64,000 bases of DNA from Nonomuraea endophytica. GTDB taxonomy: Bacteria > Actinomycetota > Actinomycetes > Streptosporangiales > Streptosporangiaceae. Below are positions 11,691 to 19,963 of the stretch, piece after piece; position 1 is the first letter of the stretch; every line of letters begins with the position of its first letter. The DNA lies in NCBI RefSeq assembly GCF_014203235.1, contig NZ_JACHIN010000017.1, positions 62,001 to 126,000 of the forward strand, written 5' to 3'. The notes under the pieces were generated by a model. That model was not told the origin of the DNA. It ran no database searches and saw only the letters and a list, made by a program, of their open reading frames with translations. Position numbers and translations under genes: made by a program.

Positions 11691-12814
11691 CTGAGGGTCG
11701 CCTCCAGGGTGAACACGCCGCCGTCGAGGCGGGTGCAGAGTGTGCCGCCGGACTCGGCCAGCCGCTCGGCCAGGCCCCGCAGACCGGACGAATGGGGGTC
11801 GGCCGGGCGTTCGGCGGCGCCGTCGTTGGCCACGATGACGCCGTCGGGGCCGACCTCGATGGTGCACCAGGTGGCCTTGCTGTGGCGCAGCACGTTCGTG
11901 CCAGCCTCGCGCACGACGGGCGCGAGGCGGGCCGCGACGTCCTGCGGGAGGTCCCGCGCGGGCAGGGTCGCGGTGCAGCGCACGCCCGAGGAGCGGAGCA
12001 CCTGCTCGATCGCGGCGACCTGCGCGCGCAGATCGACCTCCCGATACCCGTGTACGGCCCGCCGCAGGTCACTCAGCGCGGCGGCGGCCAACCTGCGCAG
12101 GTCGGCGGCCTCGGCGGCGGCGCGGCCGGGATCGCGCTCGGCCAGTTCCGCCTTGAGCGCGATGACCGACAGGTCGTGCCCGAGCAGGTCGTGCACGTCG
12201 CGGGCGAAGCGCAGGCGTTCCTCGGCGGCGGCCAGCTTGACCTGGGCCTTCCTGCCCTCGTCGGCCTCGACGAGCAGCGTCCACAGCCACAGGTGCAGGC
12301 CGCCGGCCGCCACGAGGCAGAGCCCGACCGCGACGGTGATCGTGAAGTAGCCGACGTCGCCGTGCCACCAGGCCAGCAGCGCGGCGGCGGCGAGCGTCGC
12401 GGCGACGGTGGCGACGACGACGGACCTGCGGCCGAGCACCGGCGCGGTGGCCAGGATCGAGGCGCCGATCCAGGCCCACGACTCCCACCGGCCCGCTTCG
12501 GGCGTGGCGGCGAGGGGGCCGACCAGTGGGATGGAGGCGAGCGCGGTCACGCAGAAGGCCTGGGCGATCCGGTGCTGGACGTTCCTGGAGATGTCGGGCG
12601 TGACGGTGGTGTACAGCAGAGCGGCCTGCGCGGCGGCGAAGAGCAGCGTGCCCGTGGCGCCGAGCACCGCGCGGACCGGGTCGGGCTCTCTGAACACCCC
12701 GATGCCCGGCAGCGCCAGGCTGGACAGCACCGCCATGCTGAGCGTCGCCAGGGTGGCGAGCCGCGCGCGGCGCAGGCGTACGTGCACGGGCGTGATTCTA
12801 GGCGCGGTCGGCAT
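11687..12814 (-). CDS. DesK-like sensor histidine kinase
   Basis: The 375-residue protein has four to five N-terminal membrane helices and no large extracellular domain. A HisKA_3 dimerisation domain follows with phospho-acceptor H208 (RFARDVHDLLGHDLSVIALK), and then an HATPase_c domain with VREAGTNVLRHSKA (N box) and GLRGLAERLAESGG (G box). It probably senses a membrane or cell-envelope signal and phosphorylates the response regulator it overlaps. Confidence 0.88.
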   Translation of the reverse strand: MPTAPRITPVHVRLRRARLATLATLSMAVLSSLALPGIGVFREPDPVRAVLGATGTLLFAAAQAALLYTTVTPDISRNVQHRIAQAFCVTALASIPLVGPLAATPEAGRWESWAWIGASILATAPVLGRRSVVVATVAATLAAAALLAWWHGDVGYFTITVAVGLCLVAAGGLHLWLWTLLVEADEGRKAQVKLAAAEERLRFARDVHDLLGHDLSVIALKAELAERDPGRAAAEAADLRRLAAAALSDLRRAVHGYREVDLRAQVAAIEQVLRSSGVRCTATLPARDLPQDVAARLAPVVREAGTNVLRHSKATWCTIEVGPDGVIVANDGAAERPADPHSSGLRGLAERLAESGGTLCTRLDGGVFTLEATLR

Positions 12815-12874
12815 GCTTCAACGGTCGGGCCGGGCGTGCGCAAAGGGCAGATGCGGAGCGCACGATGCCGCCAT

Positions 12875-12888
12875 TAGAATATGATTCT
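12875..12888. promoter_or_regulatory. Palindromic operator candidate AGAAT-N3-ATTCT upstream of the MBL gene
   Basis: AGAATATGATTCT at 12876-12888 is a perfect 5-3-5 inverted repeat, 14 bp before the start of the MBL hydrolase. It belongs to a family of RGAAT-N3-RTTC elements found elsewhere in this window (18900, 19875, 40602). Confidence 0.45.
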
Positions 12889-12902
12889 GTAACAATGGGT
12901 GA

Positions 12903-13967
12903 ATGGCTAAGTTTGTGGTGACCCCCGCCAACGAGGAACAACGTGCCGCCTGGCAGAGCAGAGTGGCGATGCCGGAGGTCGAGCGGGTCCGGCCGGGACT
13001 GTGGTCGATCCCGGTGCCGATCCCGATCAACCCCTTGCGGTACGTGCTGGTCTACGCGTTGGAGCTGCCCGGCGGGGTGGTGATCGTGGACGCGGGCTGG
13101 AACACCGACGAGGCCTACCAGGCGCTCTGCGACGGGCTTTCGGTGGCGGGTTACTCGATCACCGACGTCAAGGGCGTGCTGGTCACCCACATCCACCCCG
13201 ACCACTACGGCCTGGCCGGCCGCGTGCGCGAGAGCAGCGGCGCCTGGATCGCCCTGCACCCGGCCGACGCGAACCTCCTGCACGACCGCTACGACGACGG
13301 CGCCATCGACGCGCTGGTGGAGAAGGAGCGCCGCATCCTCGTCCGCTCCGGCGTGCCCCAGCTGACGCTCGACGAGCTGGCCGGAGCCTCGATGATGATC
13401 AGGCACATGGTCTCCATGGCCAAGCCCGACCGCCTGGTCGAGGACGGCGAGGCGCTCGGCCTGCCCGGCTGGGACCTGCGGGCGATCTGGACGCCCGGAC
13501 ACTCGCCCGGCCACCTGTGCTTCGTCTCGCCCGAGCGGCGGATCCTGTTCTCCGGCGACCACGTGCTGGCCAAGATCACCCCGATCGTCGCCGTGCACCC
13601 GCAGTCGGGGCCGAACCCGCTGGCCGACTACCTCGACTCGCTGGCCGCCGTGCGCAAGTGGGACGTGGACGAGGTGCTGCCCGCCCACGAGTACCGCTTC
13701 CTCGAACTGGCCGAGCGCGTGGACCACGTGATGCTCCACCACGAGGAGCGGCTGGCCGAGATCGAGGCCGTGGCCGCCGAGGTGGCCTCGGGGATCTCCT
13801 GCTGGGACATCGCCACCCGGCTCACCTGGTCGCGCCCATGGGAGACGATCCCGCCGTTCATGCGCCGCTCGGCCAACAACGAGACGCTGGCGCACCTGGT
13901 GTGGCTGGAGTCGCGCGGACGGCTGCGCCGTGTCGCGGGTGACGTGGATCTCTGGGTGCCCGCCTGA
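12903..13967 (+). CDS. MBL-fold metallo-hydrolase
   Basis: The 354-residue protein has the metallo-beta-lactamase signature HIHPDHYGLAGR (two-metal site, about residues 98-109), a following GHSPGHLCF and FSGDHVLA, and a C-terminal winged-helix-like extension (WETIPPFMRRSANNETLAHL) of the MBL/LACTB2-like group. Such enzymes hydrolyse thioesters or similar esters; the substrate is unknown. It is preceded by an AGAAT-N3-ATTCT palindrome resembling that of the SDR gene at 18944, which would fit a role in lipid or steroid acyl-CoA metabolism (inference). Confidence 0.8.
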   Translation: MAKFVVTPANEEQRAAWQSRVAMPEVERVRPGLWSIPVPIPINPLRYVLVYALELPGGVVIVDAGWNTDEAYQALCDGLSVAGYSITDVKGVLVTHIHPDHYGLAGRVRESSGAWIALHPADANLLHDRYDDGAIDALVEKERRILVRSGVPQLTLDELAGASMMIRHMVSMAKPDRLVEDGEALGLPGWDLRAIWTPGHSPGHLCFVSPERRILFSGDHVLAKITPIVAVHPQSGPNPLADYLDSLAAVRKWDVDEVLPAHEYRFLELAERVDHVMLHHEERLAEIEAVAAEVASGISCWDIATRLTWSRPWETIPPFMRRSANNETLAHLVWLESRGRLRRVAGDVDLWVPA

Positions 13968-14023
13968 TATTTCATGTATATCAAGTAGGGAATGTTGACT
14001 ACGTGAGATCTCCCGCGTAGCGT
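13965..14023 (+). promoter_or_regulatory. Promoter and upstream inverted repeat of the sulfur-type operon
   Basis: TTGACT (13995-14000) and TAGCGT (14018-14023) are spaced by exactly 17 bases, and the ATG of the leader peptide follows only seven bases after the -10, predicting a leaderless transcript. TGATAT-N7-ATATCA (13965-13983) just upstream of the -35 is a likely activator site, with T-N11-A symmetry as in LysR-type boxes. Confidence 0.6.
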
Positions 14024-14030
14024 CGTAGAC

Positions 14031-14099
14031 ATGAGCCCGGATTTGACCCGGCGCGCGCATGTCGACTTCTGCCGCGTCGTCAGCGCCCAGTGTCAGTGA
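14031..14099 (+). CDS. Short cysteine-containing leader peptide
   Basis: A 22-residue reading frame (MSPDLTRRAHVDFC, then RVVSAQCQ) contains Cys14 and Cys21, the latter one codon before the last sense codon. It has the R-x-HVD-x-x-R-x-x-S-x-x-C layout of the putative leader peptides found ahead of sulfur-acquisition operons in actinomycetes. It has no ribosome binding site and appears leaderless. The peptide probably serves in cis: slow translation of the Cys codons when cysteine is scarce would change folding of the following mRNA and raise translation of the transporter gene. Confidence 0.75.
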   Translation: MSPDLTRRAHVDFCRVVSAQCQ

Positions 14100-14111
14100 T
14101 CACGATCTTTC

Positions 14112-14141
14112 GCTCCCTGACCCTCGATCGCCTCGGGAGGG
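14112..14141 (+). promoter_or_regulatory. Possible RBS-sequestering hairpin (translational attenuator)
   Basis: The ATPase ribosome binding site GGAGG (14136-14140) lies in GGGAG (14135-14139), which can pair with CTCCC (14113-14117). An alternative pairing is CCCTC (14121-14125) with GAGGG (14137-14141). Both occlude the site and lie within reach of a ribosome paused on Cys21 of the leader peptide. This is a model from sequence only. Confidence 0.4.
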
Positions 14142-14147
14142 CGCTCG

Positions 14148-14843
14148 ATGAAGATCCAGATCAACCATGTGACCAAACACTTCGGCTCGCTCACCGTCCT
14201 GTCGGACATCACCTTTGACGTACGGCAGGGCGAGTTCCTGACCATCGCCGGCCCCGGCGGATGCGGCAAGTCCACCCTTCTCGACCTGATCAGCGGCCTG
14301 CTCAAGCCGAGCGGCGGCGAGATCCTCCTCGACGGCGCGCCGGTGAGCGGAGCCGGGTTCGCCCACGGCGTCGTGCTCCAGCAGCACGCGCTGTTCCCCT
14401 GGCGCACCGCGCTGGGCAACGTGGAGTTCGCGCTGGAGGCCACCTCCGTGCCGCGCGGCGAGCGGGCCGGCCTGGCACGTCACTACCTCGGCCTGGTCGG
14501 GCTCGGCGCACTCGACGACCGCTACCCGCACGAACTGACCGCCGGCACCCGCCAGCGCGTGGCCATCGCCAGAAGCCTCGCCTACGACCCCGGGGTGCTG
14601 CTCATGGACGAGCCGTTCGCGGCGCTCGACACCCGGACCCGTTCCTCGCTGCGCGAGGACCTGCTGTCGGTCTGGGAGAAGACCGGCAAGACCATCGTTC
14701 TCGCCACCCGGTCCCTGGACGAGGCCGCCTACCTGGGCCGGCGGGTCGCCATCCTGACCTCCTCGCCGGGCCGCGTCCTGTCCCTTCACGACACACTTCG
14801 CGACACAGTGTCCCTCCGCGAGGCGGCGGTCTCCCTTGCCTAG
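14148..14843 (+). CDS. ABC transporter ATP-binding protein, nitrate/sulfonate/taurine (SsuB/TauB) type
   Basis: The 231-residue nucleotide-binding protein has Walker A GPGGCGKST (about residue 37), the Q-loop VVLQQHALFPW typical of the sulfonate/nitrate group, and Walker B VLLMDEPFAALD. The signature motif is degenerate (LTAGTRQRVAIARS instead of LSGGMRQR). No permease or binding-protein gene follows, which is unusual; partners must be encoded elsewhere. The downstream FMN monooxygenase and flavin reductases point to organosulfur (sulfonate, sulfone or similar) uptake and desulfonation. Confidence 0.85.
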   Translation: MKIQINHVTKHFGSLTVLSDITFDVRQGEFLTIAGPGGCGKSTLLDLISGLLKPSGGEILLDGAPVSGAGFAHGVVLQQHALFPWRTALGNVEFALEATSVPRGERAGLARHYLGLVGLGALDDRYPHELTAGTRQRVAIARSLAYDPGVLLMDEPFAALDTRTRSSLREDLLSVWEKTGKTIVLATRSLDEAAYLGRRVAILTSSPGRVLSLHDTLRDTVSLREAAVSLA

Positions 14844-14981
14844 GCCGTCGCCGGTCGCCCCCGGCCTCGCCACCTCTTCTCTCGACGACGACGGCCCCAT
14901 CGCGCCCGGCGTCCCCCCTTCCGCCGCGCTCGGGGCGGCGGAAGCGGCGAACACCGGCGCGAGCACCACGTGGAGGACCCC

Positions 14982-16274
14982 TTGAGCATGCATCTGAACG
15001 CCTTTCTCATGGGCGTCGGCCATCACGAGGCCGCCTGGCGGCACCCGCTGACCGACCCCGGCCGCATCACCGACATCCGCCACTACGAGGAACTGGCCAG
15101 GATCGCCGAACGCGGCAAGCTCGACTCGCTGTTCCTGGCCGACGGGCTGGCGTTGTGGGGCGACGTGCGGCACAACGCGCTCGGCGGGCTGGAGCCGCTG
15201 ACCCTGCTGTCGGCGCTGGCCACGGTGACCGAGCACATCGGGCTGATCGCGACCGTGTCCACGACGTACAACGAGCCGTTCCACGTGGCGCGCAAGTTCG
15301 CCTCGCTGGACCACATCAGCGGCGGCCGGGCCGGTTGGAACATCGTGACCTCCGCTGGGGAGGCCGAGGCCAGGAACTTCGGCATCGAGCGGCCCGCGCA
15401 CAGCGTGCGCTACCACCGGGCGGAGGAGTTCCTGGAGGTGGCCGACGCCCTGTGGAGCAGCTGGGCCGAGGGCGCCGTGATCAATGACCGGGTGAACGGG
15501 ATTTACGCCGATAAATCAAGCATTGGGCCGATTAATCACGACGGAACGCACTTCAAGGTCCAGGGGCCGCTGAACGTCCAGCGCTCACCCCAAGGGCGGC
15601 CGCTGCTGGTGCAGGCGGGCTCGTCGGAGGACGGCAAGGAGTTCGCCGCCAGGTTCGCCGAAGCGGTCTTCACCGCCCAGCAGACCCTGGAGGACGCCCA
15701 GGAGTTCTACGCCGATCTGAAGGGGCGGCTGCCCGCCTATGGGCGCACGCCGTACCAGCTGAAGATCCTTCCCGGCATCTCGCCCATCATCGGCTCGACC
15801 GAGCGCGAGGCGCTGCAGCGGGCCGAGGAGCTCGAAGAGCTCATCACTCCCGCGTACGGCCTGCGCCAGCTCTCCAACATCTTCGGCGCCGACCTGACCG
15901 CCTACCCCCTCGACGGACCGCTGCCGGAACTGCCGCCCAACCCCGACGGCCAGCAGAGCCGCATCAAACTCGTGCGCGACCTGGCCGACCGCGAGGGACT
16001 CACCCTGCGCGGCATCATCAGCCGCCTCGCCGGAGGACGCGGTCACCGGGTGGTCGTCGGCACCCCGGAGCAGATCGCCGACCAGCTCCAGGAGTGGTAC
16101 CAGAACGGCGCCGCCGACGGCTTCAACATCATGCCCCCGTACCTGCCCGCCGGGCTGGCCGACTTCGTCGACCTGGTCGTGCCGGAGCTGCAGGTGCGCG
16201 GGTTGTTCCGTACCGAATACGACGGGCGCACGCTGCGCGAGCGCTACGGCCTGTCCCTGGCGGAGGTCTCATGA
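14982..16274 (+). CDS. FMN-dependent monooxygenase, NtaA/SnaA/DmoA-like (LLM class)
   Basis: The protein has about 430 residues in the bacterial luciferase-like fold. It begins MHLNAFLMGVGHHEAAWRHP and carries SGGRAGWNIVTSAGEAEARNF and QAGSSEDGKEFAARFAEAVF, hallmarks of the NtaA/DszA/SnaA/DmoA subgroup. These enzymes use FMNH2 from a separate reductase to attack C-S or C-N bonds. GGAGG lies five bases before a TTG (14982) and eleven before an ATG (14988); either may be the start. The two following genes are flavin reductases, so this is a two-component oxygenase system. Confidence 0.88.
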   Translation: MSMHLNAFLMGVGHHEAAWRHPLTDPGRITDIRHYEELARIAERGKLDSLFLADGLALWGDVRHNALGGLEPLTLLSALATVTEHIGLIATVSTTYNEPFHVARKFASLDHISGGRAGWNIVTSAGEAEARNFGIERPAHSVRYHRAEEFLEVADALWSSWAEGAVINDRVNGIYADKSSIGPINHDGTHFKVQGPLNVQRSPQGRPLLVQAGSSEDGKEFAARFAEAVFTAQQTLEDAQEFYADLKGRLPAYGRTPYQLKILPGISPIIGSTEREALQRAEELEELITPAYGLRQLSNIFGADLTAYPLDGPLPELPPNPDGQQSRIKLVRDLADREGLTLRGIISRLAGGRGHRVVVGTPEQIADQLQEWYQNGAADGFNIMPPYLPAGLADFVDLVVPELQVRGLFRTEYDGRTLRERYGLSLAEVS

Positions 16275-16840
16275 GCATCGTGACGGTCGTCGGCAACCCA
16301 AGGACCGGTTCCAGGACGTACGGCGCCGCCGTGGCGGTCGCCGATGCCATCGCGGACCGGCTGGGCGGACACCTGGGCTTCACCGGCGACGGGGCCCACG
16401 CTTTGGGGCTCGGCGGCGCGGCGGTCGAGCATCAGGCCGAGGTCGTGGACCTGTCGGCGCTGGCGCCCGTGATCCTGGACCCGGGGCCGCACGCGGCGCT
16501 GGAGGTCGCACTCGAACTCGTGGCCTCCGCCTCCGTCGTCGTCTTCGCCAGCCCCACCTACAAGGCGACCTACACCGGCCTGCTCAAGGCGTTCGTCGAC
16601 CGGTTCCCGCCGGACGCGCTGGCCGGCAAGACCGCGCTGCCCGTCCTCGTCATGGGCGACCCGCGGCACGCGCTGGCGGTCGAGACCCACTTCCGGCCGC
16701 TCCTGGTCGAACTGGGCGCGCACGTGCCCACCCCCGGACTCGCCCTCCTGGAGTCCGAACTGCCCGGCGAGGACGCCATCGCCCGCTGGGCCGACCGGGT
16801 GGGCCCGCAGATCGTGACCAGAGAGGAGGCGCTCAGATGA
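16271..16840 (+). CDS. NADPH-dependent FMN reductase (SsuE-like)
   Basis: The 189-residue flavodoxin-fold reductase begins MSIVTVVGNPRTGSRTY (phosphate/FMN-binding loop), with VVFASPTYKATYTGLLKAFVDR typical of the NADPH_dep_FMN_red family. It overlaps the monooxygenase stop by four bases and probably supplies FMNH2 to it. A second, unrelated flavin reductase follows immediately, so the operon carries two alternative electron donors. Confidence 0.87.
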   Translation: MSIVTVVGNPRTGSRTYGAAVAVADAIADRLGGHLGFTGDGAHALGLGGAAVEHQAEVVDLSALAPVILDPGPHAALEVALELVASASVVVFASPTYKATYTGLLKAFVDRFPPDALAGKTALPVLVMGDPRHALAVETHFRPLLVELGAHVPTPGLALLESELPGEDAIARWADRVGPQIVTREEALR

Positions 16841-17343
16841 CGGCCCACGCCTACGAGCCAGGCTACGGCGTGGACGCCGACGGGTTCCGCACCGCGCTGG
16901 CCCAGCACGCGGCGGGCGTCGTGATCGTCACCGCCCGTCCTGAGGGCGTCCCGGTCGGCCTGACCGCCACGTCGTTCTCCTCCGTCAGCCTCGAACCGCC
17001 GCTGGTCTCCTTCTACGTCGACCGTTCCTCCACCACCTGGCCCTGGCTACGGCTGGCCGACTACTTCGCCGTCAACGTCCTGGCCGGCAACCAGCACGAC
17101 CTGGCCACCCGCTTCGCCCGCCGCGGCATCGACCGCTTCGCCGGGCCGACCCGCTGGCACCCGGGGCCCTTCGAGACGCCGCTGCTGGACGACGTGGCCG
17201 CCCATCTGATCTGTGTGCCGCACACGACCGTGGACATCGGCGACCACACGCTGGTGGTGGGGTTGGTGGTGGAGTGCGCGGCCGGGGTGAACCGGCCCCT
17301 CCTGTACCACCGCGGCCGCTACGGCCGTTTCCTCCCGCACTAA
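16837..17343 (+). CDS. Flavin reductase family protein (HpaC-like)
   Basis: The 168-residue flavin reductase-like (split-barrel) protein contains HAAGVVIVTARPEGVPVGLT, SFSSVSLEPPLVSFYVD, FAVNVLAG and the C-terminal LLYHRGRYGRF. It belongs to the NAD(P)H:flavin oxidoreductases that serve two-component monooxygenases. It overlaps the preceding gene (ATGA) and is the last gene of the operon. Confidence 0.87.
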   Translation: MTAHAYEPGYGVDADGFRTALAQHAAGVVIVTARPEGVPVGLTATSFSSVSLEPPLVSFYVDRSSTTWPWLRLADYFAVNVLAGNQHDLATRFARRGIDRFAGPTRWHPGPFETPLLDDVAAHLICVPHTTVDIGDHTLVVGLVVECAAGVNRPLLYHRGRYGRFLPH

Positions 17344-17701
17344 TGGACTCCGCCCGAGGGCCGGGCGGGCTGAGGGGGCCGGACGAAGGCTGGCGGCCGG
17401 TCCCCTCGGCACCACACCACCCGGGGCTTCCGGACTTTGATCGGCCCTTCGGACCCGGCCGGTCAAGACCCCGGACAGCCCCGGGCCAGGGGGAGCCCCG
17501 GCTCTTCATGCCCCGAGCCTGGGGGGCCGGGGCATGGGGGCGGGCACAGCACCGGCCCAGGGCAACCCCAAGTTCCAAGGTTCCGGGACGCGGAGCAGGG
17601 ATGGCACAGACCTGGGCTTTGGGGAGGCAACCGGGTCTGGGTGGGCCGCGCGGACCGGGCAACCTCGGCACCGGGTGGGGCCGGGGCCCGGGTGGGTGGG
17701 G
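17344..17701. other. Gene-free, extremely GC-rich convergent spacer with palindromes
   Basis: No credible gene is seen between the convergent flavin reductase and dehydrogenase genes. The stretch is unusually rich in CCGGG/GGGCC runs. It contains CATGCCCC (17507-17514) mirrored by GGGGCATG (17529-17536) and several nested CCCCGG/CCGGGG arms. It may form bidirectional terminator-like structures. Confidence 0.4.
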
Positions 17702-18751
17702 TCAGGCGAGGCGGGCTTGGCCTCGGGCGGTGGGGAGGGGGAGGTCGAGGAGGGTGCGGATGCCGGGCTGGGCGGACACCACGGCGGGGATGGAGTTGAC
17801 GGCGTGGGAGGCGGCGGCGGCCAGGCCGTGGGAGACCTCCTCCACCGACACCGTCATCTGCGGCACCCCCTCGATGTGGATCGAGAACCCGGGATCGGGC
17901 CAGCGGCGCACCTTGGCGGCGTCGGCCTTGTAGACCACTTCGATGGTCATGAAGGGCCGCCCGCGTACCAGACCGCTGAAGACCCAGCGCGAGGCGCAGA
18001 CGGTGCCCTCGCTCACCAGTCCGGCCGCGATCTCGAACTCCTCCGTCGCCAGCTCGAACTCGTCGCTCTCCTCCACCTCGTCCAGCTCCACGCCGAGCGC
18101 GTCGGCCACGAGCTGGGCGCTCTCGGCGAACAGCGAGCGCTGGAAGGCCCGGTACGGCCGGACCGCGGCGATGTAGTCCTTGGCCGATCGGGTGAACCCG
18201 ACCAGGTCGACGACGATGTGCCGGGACGGGTGACCACGGAAGTCGGAGGACTCGCGCACGTAGATGTGGTCGACCCTGGACGAGAGGCCGCTCAACGCGA
18301 GGGGCAGGAAGTCGCTCATGAAGCCCGGGTTGACGCCGGTGCCGTGGAGCGAGGTGCCGCCTTCGGCGCAGGCGGTCTCGATGCGCTGGACGACGCCGGG
18401 GCCGTAGGACTTGGGGTAGACGAAGCCGGTCGTGGTGATGACGTTCTTGCCCGAGGCGAGCAGGGCGCAGATCGTCTCCAGGTCGGCGGTCTGGTCGGTG
18501 CCGAAGTACGAGGCGGGCAGCGGCATGTGCAGGACGCAGTCGGCGTCGGTGGCCAGGATGCGTTCGGCGTCGTCGGTGCAGGTGACGCCGGTGCGGGGGA
18601 GCGCGACCAGGTCTCCGGCGTCCTTGCCCGTCTTGTCGGGGTCGTAGACGAGCACACCCGCCAGCTCTAACTCTGGTCTGCTGAGGACGCTTCGCAGCGC
18701 GTAGCGGCCAACAGCGCCGGTGGCCCATTGGACCACGCGGATTGCGGGCAT
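17702..18751 (-). CDS. NAD(P)-binding dihydrodipicolinate-reductase-like dehydrogenase
   Basis: The 349-residue protein has an N-terminal Rossmann motif (VVQWATGAVGRYALRSVL) and a body resembling the dihydrodipicolinate reductase/2,4-diaminopentanoate dehydrogenase group (GTGVNPGFMSDFLPLALSG). The group is common beside lipid- and steroid-catabolic genes in actinomycetes; the substrate is unknown. The start at ATG 18751 is set by GGAGG six bases upstream. Longer in-frame extensions cross the promoter region. It is divergent from the SDR gene at 18944, with which it shares a palindrome-bearing intergenic region. Confidence 0.75.
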   Translation of the reverse strand: MPAIRVVQWATGAVGRYALRSVLSRPELELAGVLVYDPDKTGKDAGDLVALPRTGVTCTDDAERILATDADCVLHMPLPASYFGTDQTADLETICALLASGKNVITTTGFVYPKSYGPGVVQRIETACAEGGTSLHGTGVNPGFMSDFLPLALSGLSSRVDHIYVRESSDFRGHPSRHIVVDLVGFTRSAKDYIAAVRPYRAFQRSLFAESAQLVADALGVELDEVEESDEFELATEEFEIAAGLVSEGTVCASRWVFSGLVRGRPFMTIEVVYKADAAKVRRWPDPGFSIHIEGVPQMTVSVEEVSHGLAAAASHAVNSIPAVVSAQPGIRTLLDLPLPTARGQARLA

Positions 18752-18898
18752 GGAGAGCCTCCAAGCCGGTTTGGAGGGCGGGCGCAGAGCCCAGAACTCT
18801 AGCAGAAAAAGACCTGTCTGATCACTATCCGCGACGATCAACCCGTCGTGCTCGCCAAACCCTCCGCGACGCCTTCTCCGGGGGAAGGGGGCGGGTAC

Positions 18899-18912
18899 TA
18901 GAATGTTGTTCT
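18899..18912. promoter_or_regulatory. Operator candidate AGAAT-N3-GTTCT ahead of the SDR gene
   Basis: AGAATGTTGTTCT (18900-18912) is a near-perfect 5-3-5 inverted repeat in the divergent promoter region, 31 bp before the SDR start. It is closely related to elements at 12876, 19875 and 40602. Confidence 0.45.
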
Positions 18913-18943
18913 CTTTAACCGGGGTCGACGAGGTGGAGGTTCG

Positions 18944-19816
18944 ATGCTTCGGTTCGATGACAGGGTCGCGATCATCACAGGGGCCGGACACGGCCTGGGC
19001 AGGTCACACGCGCTGCTGCTGGCGGAGCGGGGCGCGAAGGTGGTGGTCAACGACCTCGGCGGAGCACTGGATGGCACCGGGGCCTCGACCGGGCCCGCCG
19101 CGGACGTGGTCGAGCTCATCCAGAAGAACGGCGGGCAGGCGGTCGCCAGCACCGACAACGTGGCCACGCCGGAGGGCGCCCAGGCCATCGTGCGCACGGC
19201 CGTGGAGGCGTTCGGCGGCGTGGACGTCGTCATCAACAACGCGGGCATCCTGCGCGACAAGTCGTTCGGGAAGATGACGGTGGAGGAGTTCGACGGCGTG
19301 CTGGCCGTGCACGTACGCGGCTCCTACCTGGTCAGCCAGGCGGCGTACCCGTACATGAAGGAGGCCGGATACGGCCGGATCGTCAACACCTCATCGCCCG
19401 CCGGACTGTTCGGCAACTTCGGCCAGGCCAACTACTCCACCGCGAAGATGGGCCTGGTCGGCCTGACCAAGACGCTCGGGATCGAGGGCGCGCGCAACGG
19501 CATCAAGGCCAACGCCATCGCCCCGATCGCCTGGACGCGGATGACCGAGGCGCTGCTGCCGGCCGAGTTCGAGGCGAAGTTCACGCCGGAGCGGGTGAGC
19601 GCGCTGGTCGCCTATCTGGCGCACGACTCGTGTGAGGCGTCGGGCGAGGTGTTCAGCGTGGGCGGCGGCCGGGTGGCGCGGGTGTTCGTGGCCGAGGGGC
19701 CCGGCTGGAAGTCCGACGACCTCTCGCCCGAGTCGATCGCCGACAACTGGGCGGCGGTGATGACGGAGCAGCCGTACGTGCTGACGGCGGGCGACTCCAT
19801 GAAGGCCATGCTCTGA
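18944..19816 (+). CDS. SDR family oxidoreductase, hydroxysteroid/3-hydroxyacyl-CoA dehydrogenase (17beta-HSD4-like)
   Basis: The 290-residue short-chain dehydrogenase has the cofactor motif ITGAGHGLGRSHALLLAERG, NNAGILRD, and the active site S/Y/K in SSPAGLFGNFGQANYSTAKMG. The VVNDLGG stretch and C-terminal extension (SDDLSPESIADNWAAVM) match the dehydrogenase part of peroxisomal multifunctional enzyme type 2/17beta-HSD4. It therefore probably oxidises a 3-hydroxyacyl-CoA, possibly a steroid side-chain intermediate. GGAGG precedes the ATG. An operator-like palindrome and a 3' terminator delimit it as a single-gene unit. Confidence 0.85.
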   Translation: MLRFDDRVAIITGAGHGLGRSHALLLAERGAKVVVNDLGGALDGTGASTGPAADVVELIQKNGGQAVASTDNVATPEGAQAIVRTAVEAFGGVDVVINNAGILRDKSFGKMTVEEFDGVLAVHVRGSYLVSQAAYPYMKEAGYGRIVNTSSPAGLFGNFGQANYSTAKMGLVGLTKTLGIEGARNGIKANAIAPIAWTRMTEALLPAEFEAKFTPERVSALVAYLAHDSCEASGEVFSVGGGRVARVFVAEGPGWKSDDLSPESIADNWAAVMTEQPYVLTAGDSMKAML

Positions 19817-19831
19817 GAAGCGAAGATCCCC

Positions 19832-19861
19832 AGCGGGCCTCCTAGGAGGGGGCCCGCTTTT
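19832..19861 (+). terminator. Intrinsic terminator of the SDR gene
   Basis: AGCGGGCC (19832-19839) pairs with GGCCCGCT (19851-19858) across an 11-base loop and is followed by a TTTT tract, a standard factor-independent terminator 15 bases past the stop. Confidence 0.8.
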
Positions 19862-19874
19862 CGTGTCCCGAGGC

Positions 19875-19887
19875 GGAATGATGTTCC
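19875..19887. promoter_or_regulatory. GGAAT-N3-GTTCC palindrome before the lanthipeptide-linked kinase
   Basis: GGAATGATGTTCC is a 5-3-5 near-palindrome immediately after the SDR terminator and 76 bp before the histidine kinase start, in the promoter region of the kinase. It resembles the elements at 18900 and 40602. Confidence 0.35.
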
Positions 19888-19963
19888 GTTAGAACCCGGT
19901 GATTCGAGGAAGAAATAATCGCGGCAGTTACGGTCACGGTTCGCCTGCTCGCGAAGGGTACCC

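Noticed and set aside
17274..17933. 219-residue Gly/Pro/Arg-rich frame through the 17.3-17.7 kb spacer
   Set aside because: It overlaps real genes in other frames, and its composition is that of translated GC-rich noncoding DNA.
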